Shown: piece after piece, positions 44,639-53,216 of the stretch
How the letters are laid out: every line of letters starts with the position of its first letter
Numbering within the stretch: the stretch's first letter is position 1
Assembly: GCA_910586015.1 (NCBI GenBank)
Contig: CAJUGJ010000018.1
Coordinates: forward strand, 10,760 to 74,759
Reading direction: 5' to 3'
From: an uncultured Lachnospiraceae bacterium
GTDB lineage: Bacteria; Bacillota; Clostridia; Lachnospirales; Lachnospiraceae
DNA length: 64,000 bases
Translations under genes and position numbers: made by a program
The notes under the pieces: generated by a model
What the model saw: the letters and a program-made list of their open reading frames with translations, nothing else
The model's database searches: none
What the model was told of the DNA's origin: nothing

Positions 44639-46081
44639 TCAATAAAAACTTGTAAAAGCTGGTACAAGTACAAGAAATAATACAAGAATCAATAGTATCA
44701 TCATTGGTGCTAATAGTTTTGTCCCTGCCTCTTCTCCTAAACGTTTTGCTAATTCTCTTTGTTCATTAGAAGAAGTAATCGCTTCTTGTTGTAGTAAAGG
44801 AAGGATACTGCGACTTCCTTTTTTTAAATTTTGTACTAGAATTGTACTAAATTTAAGATATAATAGCATTTTACATCTTTTTCCGAATTTTTCATAAGCT
44901 ATCTCTTCAGAAACTCCAAGTTCTAACTCATGAAGAGCAATTCTCATCTCTTCATATGCAAAATGAAACTCTTGCTTTCTTTTTACCTCATAATCTTTTA
45001 TTATATACTCCCATGCTCCACGAATTGTCATACCTGACCCTAACAAAAGTGTCATCTGTCTTATTATATTGGGATAATCTATTTCCATCTGTCGCTTTCT
45101 TTTATTTTCCTTTTGTTTGATTTCATATTCCATACCTTTTATCAAACAAACTGTTGTCATAAAAAACAATAAGAAAAAAGAACCTATCCTTGAATTTTTC
45201 TTTTCTTTCCATATTAGCTTTTTTCCTTCTATTTCTTTGGGTAGGGGTAAAAGAGATTCTTTTGAAGTATTTTCTTGTGTAAATTTTAATATCGCTTCAA
45301 TTTCTTCCTGCAATTTTTCTTCTTTCGATTGTTCTTTCGGAAATAGTCGTACAGGTATCTGAAAATCTATTTCTTGTCCATAATACTGTAATATTGCAGA
45401 TAGAATTGTTACTGTTCCTTCCGGATCAATTTGCTCCTGTTTTAGTGTTCCATCTAGTCGGATAAGATTTGTGTCTATCTTCCACTCTACCGAATATCCT
45501 GCAACTTTCTCTGGAAAATTAAGTTTTTTTGTCACCCGATCTATCGTATTATCTCCTAATAAAAGAGTTTCTATCTGACTTCGTATAGAAAATAAAAAGT
45601 TTTCTAATTCTTCTTTTGTTTTTTCAGAAGGCTGCAATTTTATCAAAACCTCTCCTTGAATTCCTTCTGAAGACTTATAACTTAAATAAGAATTTATGGC
45701 TTTTTGTTCTGGTTTTACTAGAAAATATCCTTCTTTCAAAAACATCTCTTCTTTAAAACCTATTTCATATAAAAATGCAAAAATTCCAAATACCAAAACA
45801 GAACACAGCAAAACAGAAATTTTATTTAGTAAAAAACAATGGTATTTTATCCCTGCATCTTGATCTGGATATAGACTACGAAACCTTAAAACTCTTTCCT
45901 GTTCCTTTCCTACCTGTCTTTTTCCCTTTGGTAAATGTAATAATATCCAAGCTGCCATAGGATAAAAGATTTTAAAAGGAGCTTCCTTTCTAGAAAGTTT
46001 CTGAATGAAAAAAGTCTCTGTATTTCGTGTTAAGAAAAAAAATAGTATAAATATAATAATAAAACTACTCCAAAATAAAAT
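44639..46081 (-). CDS. tadC: TadC-like inner-membrane platform protein, probable non-canonical start
   Basis: The C-terminal part has the type II secretion F domain (about residues 340-460: YPNIIRQMTLLLGSGMTIRG, ELELGVSEEIAYEKFG, LAPMMILLILVLFLVLVP). The first ATG in frame is at 45958 (439 residues), but the same frame is open 120 bases further up and encodes a hydrophobic helix (ILFWSSFIIIFILFFFL) plus FKIFYPMAAW, which relatives have near their N-terminus. No ATG, GTG or TTG occurs there; ATT at 46081 sits eight bases after AAGGAG and is the best start (480 residues). It follows tadB and precedes the pilin gene. Confidence 0.78.
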   Translation of the reverse strand: MLFWSSFIIIFILFFFLTRNTETFFIQKLSRKEAPFKIFYPMAAWILLHLPKGKRQVGKEQERVLRFRSLYPDQDAGIKYHCFLLNKISVLLCSVLVFGIFAFLYEIGFKEEMFLKEGYFLVKPEQKAINSYLSYKSSEGIQGEVLIKLQPSEKTKEELENFLFSIRSQIETLLLGDNTIDRVTKKLNFPEKVAGYSVEWKIDTNLIRLDGTLKQEQIDPEGTVTILSAILQYYGQEIDFQIPVRLFPKEQSKEEKLQEEIEAILKFTQENTSKESLLPLPKEIEGKKLIWKEKKNSRIGSFFLLFFMTTVCLIKGMEYEIKQKENKRKRQMEIDYPNIIRQMTLLLGSGMTIRGAWEYIIKDYEVKRKQEFHFAYEEMRIALHELELGVSEEIAYEKFGKRCKMLLYLKFSTILVQNLKKGSRSILPLLQQEAITSSNEQRELAKRLGEEAGTKLLAPMMILLILVLFLVLVPAFTSFY

Positions 46082-46110
46082 TCTTTTCTCTCCTTCCCAA
46101 CATATTTTTT

Positions 46111-46830
46111 TTATAATTCAATCGCTGCAATTCGTCTTGCCCAAACCGCTGCTGCCAAATTGATTCCTAATACTATTGTCATACACAAAATTCCAAGTAG
46201 GGAGTGATAAAAAATATCTAAATATCCCGGAGAACAAATTCTAAAGTATAAGATTAAAATAGAAGGGACTAATTTCATAAATTCTGCCTCATATTTTTTT
46301 CCAGATAATATAGTTTCAATCTCCTGTGCAGTTTCTAACTGTATTCGTATCATTTCACTTGCTGTCCTTGTCACTTTTATCATATCTCCCCCACTTCTTT
46401 TTGCAGTCAAAAATACTGTGACAAAGCTTTTTATGGATTCTATTTTTCTTCGATTGGCAAACTCCTGTAAAATTTTTTCCATCGGAATATGATTATTAAG
46501 TTGACATTCCATTATTGTAAACTCTTTTGTTATTTCTGCATTTACAGGATATAATAATAACAATTCCTTTTTAGCTTCCCTCCAAGCATTTTCTACAGAA
46601 TATCCTGCTTCTAAAGAAGCAGAAATACTTTGGAGGGCATCTTTCCATTGAATGGCAAGTTCTTTTTCTCTGACATCTTTCAATTTTCCTGTTTTTTTCT
46701 GTCTTTTATAGTATATTAATAAGAATATTACTACAATTATGCCTATCACTAAACTGTCATAAAATAAAATTCCTATTGCCAAACCAGAAATAATGAAATA
46801 TACTAGCCTTTTTGAAAATATAGCTTCCAA
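46111..46830 (-). CDS. tadB: TadB-like inner-membrane platform protein
   Basis: The 239-residue protein has N-terminal transmembrane helices (about 8-40), a type II secretion F domain (ALQSISASLEAGYSVENAW, FANRRKIESIKSFVTVFLTAKRSGGDMIKV) and C-terminal helices. With TadC it forms the membrane platform for pilus extension driven by TadA. It lies 37 bases after tadA. Confidence 0.88.
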   Translation of the reverse strand: MEAIFSKRLVYFIISGLAIGILFYDSLVIGIIVVIFLLIYYKRQKKTGKLKDVREKELAIQWKDALQSISASLEAGYSVENAWREAKKELLLLYPVNAEITKEFTIMECQLNNHIPMEKILQEFANRRKIESIKSFVTVFLTAKRSGGDMIKVTRTASEMIRIQLETAQEIETILSGKKYEAEFMKLVPSILILYFRICSPGYLDIFYHSLLGILCMTIVLGINLAAAVWARRIAAIEL

Positions 46831-46867
46831 ATAATTGAATACACCTACTTTCTTTTACTTAACTTTT

Positions 46868-48073
46868 TTAAATTGAATCTTCTACTTCTAATTCAAGCAT
46901 ACCACTATGTTTTAATTTTAAGTGATGGATCAGTGGATTTTGGGTTCGTTTTAATGTTCCAATAATCTTTCCTTCCTCATCTTCTGCTTCTTCTCGAAAA
47001 ACAAAAAGGGGATTTAATTCAATCTCTCCGTCAACACAGTCTAAAACTTCTGTAATCTCTAATACCTTTCGACTATGATCCCTTAATCTTCCCAAATGTA
47101 CAATGAGATCTAACGCAGAGGCGATTTGTCTACGGACTGCTTGAAGTGGAATCTCTGTTCCTAATAATACCATTGTTTCTAATCTTGATAACATATCTGT
47201 AGGTGAATTAGAATGTCCTGTAGAAAGTCCAGAATGACCACTATTTAGTGCTTGTAACATATCGATAGCCGCAGCATCTCTCACTTCTCCTATAATAATT
47301 CTACTTGGTCTCATTCTTAATGCAGACTTAATTAAATCTCTAATTGTGACTTCGTTTTCTCCTTCTACATTTGCATTTCTTACCTCCAAGCGGACTAGAT
47401 TAGGAATTCCTTGAATTTGTAATTCCGCTGAGTCTTCTATTGTGATAATTCTTTCATCCTTTGGAATATAACTAGACAGCACATTTAAAAAAGTCGTCTT
47501 CCCGGAACCTGTGCCTCCAGAAATAAAAATATTATAGCCACTATAAACTAACCGCTGTAAAAATTGTGCTGCCTCCTGTGACAATGTTTTAAAAGATATT
47601 AACTGTTCCATATTCATGGCTTCATTTGGAAACTTTCGAATTGTAATAATCGGTCCATCTAGGGCAACAGGAGGAAGTACAATATTAACACGAGAACCAT
47701 CCGAAAGTCTTGCGTCCATAATAGGGCTTGTCTGGTTCACAATTCGATTGGAAGAGGCTGCAATCTGTTGAACGATATCTGTAAGTTTTTGTTGATCCGT
47801 AAAGTGTCTATCCCATTCATAGATCATTCCTTCTCGTTCAATAAAAATATGGTTTGTCCCATTGATCATAATTTCCGAAATTGTCGAGTCCTCTACTAGA
47901 TCTTGAAGAATGTCAAAACGGCGAAGAGAATTAAAAATTTCTTTTTGTAATCTGGCTCTCTCCTTCATACTTAAATAATTTTCTTTGCATCGTTCATTTA
48001 ATGTCATATGAATCATTGTTTTTAATTCATTATCTGTTAAATCTTTGGAGAGATCGATTGTATTTAAAACCAT
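46868..48073 (-). CDS. tadA: CpaF/TadA-type pilus assembly ATPase
   Basis: The 401-residue ATPase has the type II/IV secretion ATPase motifs: ISEIMINGTNHIFIE, Walker A ISGGTGSGKTTFLNVL (about residue 180), Asp box ITIEDSAELQI, Walker B RPSRIIIGEVRDAAA and the His box GHSGLSTGHSNSP. It powers Flp pilus assembly. The frame is open about ten codons upstream of ATG 48073 (EEDIRESLRS), like other CpaF starts, but has no ordinary start codon there, so the true N-terminus is uncertain. Confidence 0.93.
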   Translation of the reverse strand: MVLNTIDLSKDLTDNELKTMIHMTLNERCKENYLSMKERARLQKEIFNSLRRFDILQDLVEDSTISEIMINGTNHIFIEREGMIYEWDRHFTDQQKLTDIVQQIAASSNRIVNQTSPIMDARLSDGSRVNIVLPPVALDGPIITIRKFPNEAMNMEQLISFKTLSQEAAQFLQRLVYSGYNIFISGGTGSGKTTFLNVLSSYIPKDERIITIEDSAELQIQGIPNLVRLEVRNANVEGENEVTIRDLIKSALRMRPSRIIIGEVRDAAAIDMLQALNSGHSGLSTGHSNSPTDMLSRLETMVLLGTEIPLQAVRRQIASALDLIVHLGRLRDHSRKVLEITEVLDCVDGEIELNPLFVFREEAEDEEGKIIGTLKRTQNPLIHHLKLKHSGMLELEVEDSI

Positions 48074-48128
48074 AGAACGTAAAGATTCCCTGATATCTTC
48101 CTCTCTTTCATTCTCCTTTCTTTTTTTT

Positions 48129-49070
48129 TCACAATATACCTTTGATAAAATTGCCTAACACCCCCTCTATTAAATCTTTTTGTCCTTTTAATCCATCTGC
48201 TAATCTTTCATCGTAGGGTGGTCGAATTCGATGTAATTTTTTATCAATCTCTGAATCATTCATATAACACTGTCGTAGCCATTCTTTTTGTTTTTCTTCC
48301 TCTGCTGTTGTTCCAAAAAAAGGTTCATAAATCATCTGACATACAGAAAAAAGTCCTGCTGTTGCTCTGCAGATTGTCCCTCCATCAATAATAATAACTT
48401 GATACTTTAATTGACTGCTTAAAATATTTAAAAATTCGATAATTTCTTGTGGTTCTATCTCTGTTAAATCTGCCCAATGTAGACATCCTACATAATAGTC
48501 TAAATGTTCTGCATGACCTACTAGTGCTGCTATTTCTTTTTCAGGATTGACCCCTTGCCGAATCCAATATATAGCTTCTGTAATTTTAGGCTGCTCTAAT
48601 GTAATTCCTGCTCTTTCTGCTGTAAAAAAAGGATCAAAACTTATAAATACTGTGCGATAATACTCTGCAAAAAATACTGCACTTGCAAGAGCTAAAGTAG
48701 AACAAAAGCATCCTCCCGCTGGCGATAAAAACCCTAAAACTTTAACATCCTCTGAAAGAGAAGGCTCTTCTAAAACACTATCTTTTTTCTCATAAAGTCT
48801 TAAAATTTCTTTTTTTATATCTTCTGCTGACTGAAATTTAAAAATAACTTCCTGTTTTCCTTGTTCAGCTACTTCCTCTCTATCTGAAAGAATACAGATC
48901 TTACCTCCATGAAAACTTGAAGTAGCCTGTTCATAAAAGGAACGACCACATAACAAAAATTCAACGATATGTTCTCTTTTAAACTCTTGATAACTTCTAA
49001 AATCAGTAAATGCAACTGCATGGAACAAAAATGTCGAATCACAATTTAAAAATCCTGTCAATCTGCGCAC
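48129..49070 (-). CDS. TadZ/CpaE-like MinD-family protein with a degenerate P-loop
   Basis: The 313-residue protein has a receiver-like N-terminal part and a MinD/ParA-like C-terminal part: VLGFLSPAGGCFCSTLALASAV replaces the deviant Walker A (KGGxGKT), and YQVIIIDGG is the Walker B-like strand. The key lysines of the P-loop are missing, so ATP hydrolysis is doubtful. TadZ/CpaE proteins place the Tad machine at the pole. The GTG start at 49070 is 11 bases from AGGAGG. It is the first gene of the Tad operon. Confidence 0.75.
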   Translation of the reverse strand: MRRLTGFLNCDSTFLFHAVAFTDFRSYQEFKREHIVEFLLCGRSFYEQATSSFHGGKICILSDREEVAEQGKQEVIFKFQSAEDIKKEILRLYEKKDSVLEEPSLSEDVKVLGFLSPAGGCFCSTLALASAVFFAEYYRTVFISFDPFFTAERAGITLEQPKITEAIYWIRQGVNPEKEIAALVGHAEHLDYYVGCLHWADLTEIEPQEIIEFLNILSSQLKYQVIIIDGGTICRATAGLFSVCQMIYEPFFGTTAEEEKQKEWLRQCYMNDSEIDKKLHRIRPPYDERLADGLKGQKDLIEGVLGNFIKGIL

Positions 49071-49165
49071 ATACGATTCTTCCTCCTCTAAAACTGCTAG
49101 TATCTTTTTTTCGATCTACTACACCCCCAAATCTATTCTATTTTTATTATGTTAAATGGTGATTA

Positions 49166-49194
49166 CCATAAAGAACCTTGAAATGGTTCTATGG
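49166..49194 (-). other. Leader hairpin upstream of the Tad operon
   Basis: On the minus strand CCATA-GAACC pairs with GGTTC-TT-TATGG across a 7-base loop, with a 2-base bulge. It lies in the about 170-base leader between the promoter and tadZ. A second small palindrome, AAGAATATTCTT, lies closer to the start (49219-49230). No known riboswitch core, including cyclic-di-GMP, was recognised. Confidence 0.5.
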
Positions 49195-49248
49195 GCCTTA
49201 ATTGGCATTGGAAAAGCAAAGAATATTCTTTTGTTTTTTAATGTCTTT

Positions 49249-49278
49249 AGCATACTCCTTTTCTCGTGTTTATGTCAA
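49249..49278 (-). promoter_or_regulatory. SigA-type promoter of the Tad operon
   Basis: On the minus strand TTGACA (49278-49273), an 18-base spacer and TATGCT (49254-49249). It lies between bofA and tadZ and gives a leader of about 170 bases. Confidence 0.7.
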
Positions 49279-49363
49279 GCCTATATTATTATATTTCTTC
49301 AAAATTGGAGAATGTAACAAAGAAAAGAACGAAGTCTTATGCAAAACTTCTTATTCTGAAAAC

Positions 49364-49639
49364 TTAATAGAAAATATTTAAAAAAGCGGCTGTTATGTAA
49401 ATCAAAAAAAATCCCGGAACTCCTAATGCCCCTATAATTCCGGCTGTCACAAAATTAATCCCAACTCCTATTTTTAAGTTTAATCCAGAAAGTAAGTAAT
49501 TAAATGCACCTATTGCTGCACATCCAAACAAAGCACGTAAACATGCTTTTCCCAATGACTTATAGTGATAGATAAAAATATATCCAAGAAAACATACAGT
49601 TCCAGTTATCATCATAATTAAAGAAACAACCTTTGGCAT
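49364..49639 (-). CDS. bofA: Pro-sigma-K processing inhibitor BofA family protein
   Basis: The 91-residue membrane protein has two or three hydrophobic helices and the BofA C-terminal signature IGVGINFVTAGIIGALGVPGFFLIY. In Bacillus BofA holds the SpoIVFB protease inactive in the mother-cell envelope around the forespore. It supports sporulation potential. AGGAGG lies before the ATG. It is divergent from yaaL and 85 bases upstream of the Tad promoter. Confidence 0.88.
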   Translation of the reverse strand: MPKVVSLIMMITGTVCFLGYIFIYHYKSLGKACLRALFGCAAIGAFNYLLSGLNLKIGVGINFVTAGIIGALGVPGFFLIYITAAFLNIFY

Positions 49640-49759
49640 ACCAAATTCCTCCTATTTTATTTCCAGTTATTTAGATATTAAAGAATAAACTTACCAGTTT
49701 CTGACTATAATATAAACAACAGGTAGTCTTTACATAAATATGAAAAGGAGGTAATTTTC

Positions 49760-49993
49760 ATGAGTTTATTTCATAAAAAAAAGCAGAAAAGACCCAGTCC
49801 TTTGCTGCTTGAAATTGCGGATACAAAACGTGCCCTAGATGCCGCATATTCTATTTTTGAAAATGTTATCGATCCAGATCTTATCGATTCTAGCATTTAT
49901 CAAGTAAATGCAATTCAGGAAAGATATAAGTACCTATTAAAACAAGCAAAAGCAGCAGGGGTTGCTTCCACTATTCTTCATACAGGACAATAA
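49760..49993 (+). CDS. yaaL: YaaL-family (DUF2508) protein
   Basis: The 77-residue protein has LLLEIADTKRALDAAYSIFENVIDPDLID and VNAIQERYKYLLKQA, matching DUF2508. Function is unknown. In Bacillus, yaaL and bofA follow recR; here they face away from each other and recR is 18 kb away. ATG follows AAGGAGG. A TATAAT-like -10 lies upstream (49709-49714) without a convincing -35. Confidence 0.85.
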   Translation: MSLFHKKKQKRPSPLLLEIADTKRALDAAYSIFENVIDPDLIDSSIYQVNAIQERYKYLLKQAKAAGVASTILHTGQ

Positions 49994-50037
49994 TTGGATA
50001 TTCCCTTCTTTTCGCAGTCACATATTACAATCACATA

Positions 50038-50129
50038 AAATAGAGCAGTCACAAAAAATCAAATACAAGATATGGTAAAGTTTGATATTATATCTTGTAT
50101 ATTCAATTTTTAGTGTAACTGCTCTATTT
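50038..50129. terminator. Bidirectional nested-hairpin terminator between yaaL and the amylase gene
   Basis: Outer arms 50038-50052 (AAATAGAGCAGTCAC) and 50113-50129 (GTGTAACTGCTCTATTT) pair with one mismatch and small bulges; an inner hairpin ATACAAGATAT/ATATCTTGTAT spans 50063-50100. It should stop the plus-strand yaaL transcript and the minus-strand amylase transcript. Confidence 0.7.
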
Positions 50130-50142
50130 ATCTTTCTATTTC

Positions 50143-51810
50143 TTATTTTATAACTGCTAATGAATATGGTGGCAATGTAACTTGATTTCCTTCTACTTTT
50201 ACTTTGCTTCCATCTGTGCTCAGATAATTTCTAAGTTGACTTACTTTATAATCTGAGAAGTTAAAAGAAACTGTCTTTTCCTGTGTTTCTGACAAATTCA
50301 TGAGTATTACAATTTGATTTTCTTCCCATGTCTTTACGAATGCAGCGACATCTTCATCCGTAATTTCATTTATAACAGCAACTGTTCCTCTTGCAATCTC
50401 TGGGTTTTCATTTCTTAGACGAATCAAATGTTTATAAAAATTGACAATAGATAAAGGATCTTCTAACTGCTTTTCTAGCGAATCAAATCTATTTTCCTGT
50501 GATTCCATGTCGGCTGGCCCTCTGGTCATTCCATCTACATTTTTATCTGACCAATACATTGGTGCACGTTTATTTTCATCTCTTCCGCTACCAGTCATAC
50601 CAATTTCTTCTCCATAATATACAAACGCATTTCCTGTCATCATTAAATTCATTGCTGCTGCCATTTTAATTTTTCCTTGTTTATAACTAAAATAACCTGC
50701 TGCTCTTCCTAAATCGTGATTTACGAAAAATGGTGCATCAATAGCATTTGGAGAAAAGCTTCGAATTCGTTCCTGAAATTTTACCATTGCCTCTGCAAAG
50801 GAACGAGCAGAATTTTGAGTTCCTGTATAATTTAATACTTTTGCAATTTTTCCTTCTGTATCTGCAAAAGCAAAATTAAAAATACTGTCGATTCCACTCT
50901 TATAATACTGTGTGAGATTTAAATAAGAATCCCAAACTTCAGCTACTAAATAATTTTCCTCATTTAAAGATTTTACATAATCATTAACCCATTGAAGTAC
51001 CTCTACATTTTTATCAATACTTCCTGTATAGTATTCTTTTGCAGCATCTAAACGAAAGCCTCCTACTCCTAAATTAAGCCAGTAAGACATCACCTCTTCT
51101 AAATCTTTACGAAGTGCTTTATTTGCTAAATTCAGATCTGGCATTTGCTGTGAGAATACACCCTCATAATAATAATCAGTATCCTTAATTTGATAATATG
51201 CACCACTGTCAGGCTTACCCTTTACAATGTTATAATATCCTATATAAGGACATTCTGTTTCGTTAGGTTCTTGATCTTTTGGAAGAGAACTTAAATATTC
51301 TTCTGCTGTTTTAAACCATTCATGTTTTGGAGAAGTATGGTTTAATACTAGATCTAAAATTAACTTAATGCCTCGTTCCTTGCAAGCACTCACTAATTCC
51401 TTAAAGTCCTCCATTGTTCCATACTCAGGATCAATCGCATAATAATCAACTACATCATATTTATGATAAGAAGGAGAAGGCATAATTGGCATTAGCCATA
51501 TTCCATTAAAGCCCATATCTTTAATATAATCTAACTTCTGTATTACTCCTTTTAAATCTCCAATTCGATCTCCATCACTATCATAAAAAGAATAGACAAA
51601 AATCTCATAATAGGTTCTATAATTATCATCGATTATATTAAGTTCATGTTCTGTAAATTCATAGTTGGAATTATCCGTTTGCTGTGTCTTTTCATCATTT
51701 GATTTTATATCTTCTTTATCAGAATTTTTACTGCACCCTATCATCGATAATAAAATGAAACTTAATACTAAAAGCAAAATTTTATAGCTATGTTTTCGAA
51801 CTTTTCTCAT
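50143..51810 (-). CDS. Alpha-amylase family (GH13) lipoprotein
   Basis: The 555-residue enzyme has a lipoprotein signal (lipobox SMIGC, Cys 26), so it acts outside the membrane. The GH13 barrel motifs are DLVLNH, GFRLDAAKEY (nucleophile Asp), VAEVWD (acid/base Glu) and FFVNHD (third Asp). YYGEEIGM and a C-terminal beta domain follow. It should cut alpha-1,4-glucans to maltodextrins for the importer encoded upstream. AGAAAGG precedes the ATG. A terminator-like hairpin lies between it and the permease gene, so its expression may depend on read-through or its own promoter. Confidence 0.92.
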   Translation of the reverse strand: MRKVRKHSYKILLLVLSFILLSMIGCSKNSDKEDIKSNDEKTQQTDNSNYEFTEHELNIIDDNYRTYYEIFVYSFYDSDGDRIGDLKGVIQKLDYIKDMGFNGIWLMPIMPSPSYHKYDVVDYYAIDPEYGTMEDFKELVSACKERGIKLILDLVLNHTSPKHEWFKTAEEYLSSLPKDQEPNETECPYIGYYNIVKGKPDSGAYYQIKDTDYYYEGVFSQQMPDLNLANKALRKDLEEVMSYWLNLGVGGFRLDAAKEYYTGSIDKNVEVLQWVNDYVKSLNEENYLVAEVWDSYLNLTQYYKSGIDSIFNFAFADTEGKIAKVLNYTGTQNSARSFAEAMVKFQERIRSFSPNAIDAPFFVNHDLGRAAGYFSYKQGKIKMAAAMNLMMTGNAFVYYGEEIGMTGSGRDENKRAPMYWSDKNVDGMTRGPADMESQENRFDSLEKQLEDPLSIVNFYKHLIRLRNENPEIARGTVAVINEITDEDVAAFVKTWEENQIVILMNLSETQEKTVSFNFSDYKVSQLRNYLSTDGSKVKVEGNQVTLPPYSLAVIK

Positions 51811-51858
51811 ATTTTTTATACCTTTCTGTATTACATTCTTCTTTTTTCATAAAAATAA

Positions 51859-51898
51859 GCTGTTGCAAAATAGAGAATTTTATCTATTTTACAACAGC
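51859..51898 (-). terminator. Terminator after the maltodextrin permease genes
   Basis: Sixteen-base arms 51859-51874 (GCTGTTGCAAAATAGA) and 51883-51898 pair with one wobble, followed on the minus strand by TTATTTTTATG. It closely resembles the hairpin at 22683-22723. It lies between the second permease gene and the amylase gene, so it may lower amylase transcription. Confidence 0.8.
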
Positions 51899-51920
51899 CC
51901 TACGTCTTCTAAGAAGTTTA

Positions 51921-53216
51921 TTAACCCTTTACTGCTCCAGATAAACCATCAGAATAATATTTTTGTGTGGCAATAAATAAAATAGAAATCGGTATAGATA
52001 CCAATACTGCCCCTGCGAAAAATCTGGTATAAAATGCCTGTATATTTTCTTTGGTAAGCATATTCCATAAACCTACTGCTACTGTAAAATATTTTGCGTC
52101 AGTTCCTGCAATAACACGGCAGAAAATGAAATCCAGCCATGGTCCCATAAAGGAAGTTACTAAAGTATATACAATAATTGGCTTAGAAAGAGGAATCGTA
52201 ATTCTCCAGAAAATTTGAAACTTAGTTGCTCCGTCAATGGAAGCCGCTTCATCAATCGATTTCGGAATTGTATCAAAAAATCCTTTTGCAATATAAAATC
52301 CAAGACCTGCACCACCAGAATATACTAAAACTAATGATACCATCTTTAAAACGCCTTCTGTCAATCCAACACCCTTTAAAATATAATATATTGCAATCAT
52401 AGACATAAAGCCCGGAAACATTCCCAAAATCAATGCAATATTCATAAATGGCTTTCTCATCTTAAAACGCATTCTCGACATGGAAAAAGAAACTGCTAAT
52501 ACGTAAAAAGAAGAAATAATACAAGAAAAACAGGCAATGATAAAGGTATTTAAAAACCATCTTGGGAAGTTAAAAATATCTGTTTCTGTAAATAATCTAG
52601 TGTAGTTAGATAATGTCCACTTTGTTGGCCAAAAGCTGGTAAAGTAAGAACCTGTTTCCCCACGGAATGAAGTCATAATAACCCACAGAATTGGAGATAC
52701 CCAGATAATTGAAAGGACAGCTAAAATAATGTGTACTATACTGGATTTTGTCGCTTTAAATGACTGAAAAAGTGCAACAAACAGTAAAATCGCTTCTATC
52801 CAGAAAGTAAACTGAAAATTCTTCACATAAAATTTACTGTCTAATAAGCCTGTGGCATTTACCTTTTTACAAATTGAAACCATAATCAGAAAATGACAAG
52901 CCAATGAAACAACCAATGCTATATCTGCAATATGATAACTGCTCTTTTTATGTGCAACCAATGGTAAGATAGCTGAAACAACAAGTAAAATTACTGGTAA
53001 AACAAAAATCAGTTTTGTTAAACTATAGTTTTTAATTGTTGCCGCTGCAAGTGTATTCCCATCCATTCCAATAGAAGCTAAGAATAGAGAGAATAAAGAC
53101 ATACTGTAATTTCCCTTCGATACAAATGGGAAAAATAGAAAAACAAGTGCAAGAAGGGAAAGTACTGGTACAATAATTTGATACTTTTTTCTATAATCCA
53201 TCATATTGTAACTCAT
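51921..53216 (-). CDS. malG: Maltodextrin ABC transporter permease, MalG-like
   Basis: The 431-residue permease has an unusual N-terminal membrane region of about four helices (to about 155), then the ordinary MalG core with six helices. The EAA loop is present: IDEAASIDGATKFQIFWRITIPLSKP (about 320-345). Its ATG overlaps the TAA of the MalF-like gene (TAATG), so translation is coupled. Partner ATPase is not encoded here; a shared MsmX-type ATPase is the usual solution. Confidence 0.88.
   Translation of the reverse strand: MSYNMMDYRKKYQIIVPVLSLLALVFLFFPFVSKGNYSMSLFSLFLASIGMDGNTLAAATIKNYSLTKLIFVLPVILLVVSAILPLVAHKKSSYHIADIALVVSLACHFLIMVSICKKVNATGLLDSKFYVKNFQFTFWIEAILLFVALFQSFKATKSSIVHIILAVLSIIWVSPILWVIMTSFRGETGSYFTSFWPTKWTLSNYTRLFTETDIFNFPRWFLNTFIIACFSCIISSFYVLAVSFSMSRMRFKMRKPFMNIALILGMFPGFMSMIAIYYILKGVGLTEGVLKMVSLVLVYSGGAGLGFYIAKGFFDTIPKSIDEAASIDGATKFQIFWRITIPLSKPIIVYTLVTSFMGPWLDFIFCRVIAGTDAKYFTVAVGLWNMLTKENIQAFYTRFFAGAVLVSIPISILFIATQKYYSDGLSGAVKG

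Noticed and set aside
49071..49248. Cyclic-di-GMP or other known riboswitch in the Tad leader
   Set aside because: Hairpins are present, but none of the conserved cores I know for GEMM or other classes could be found.
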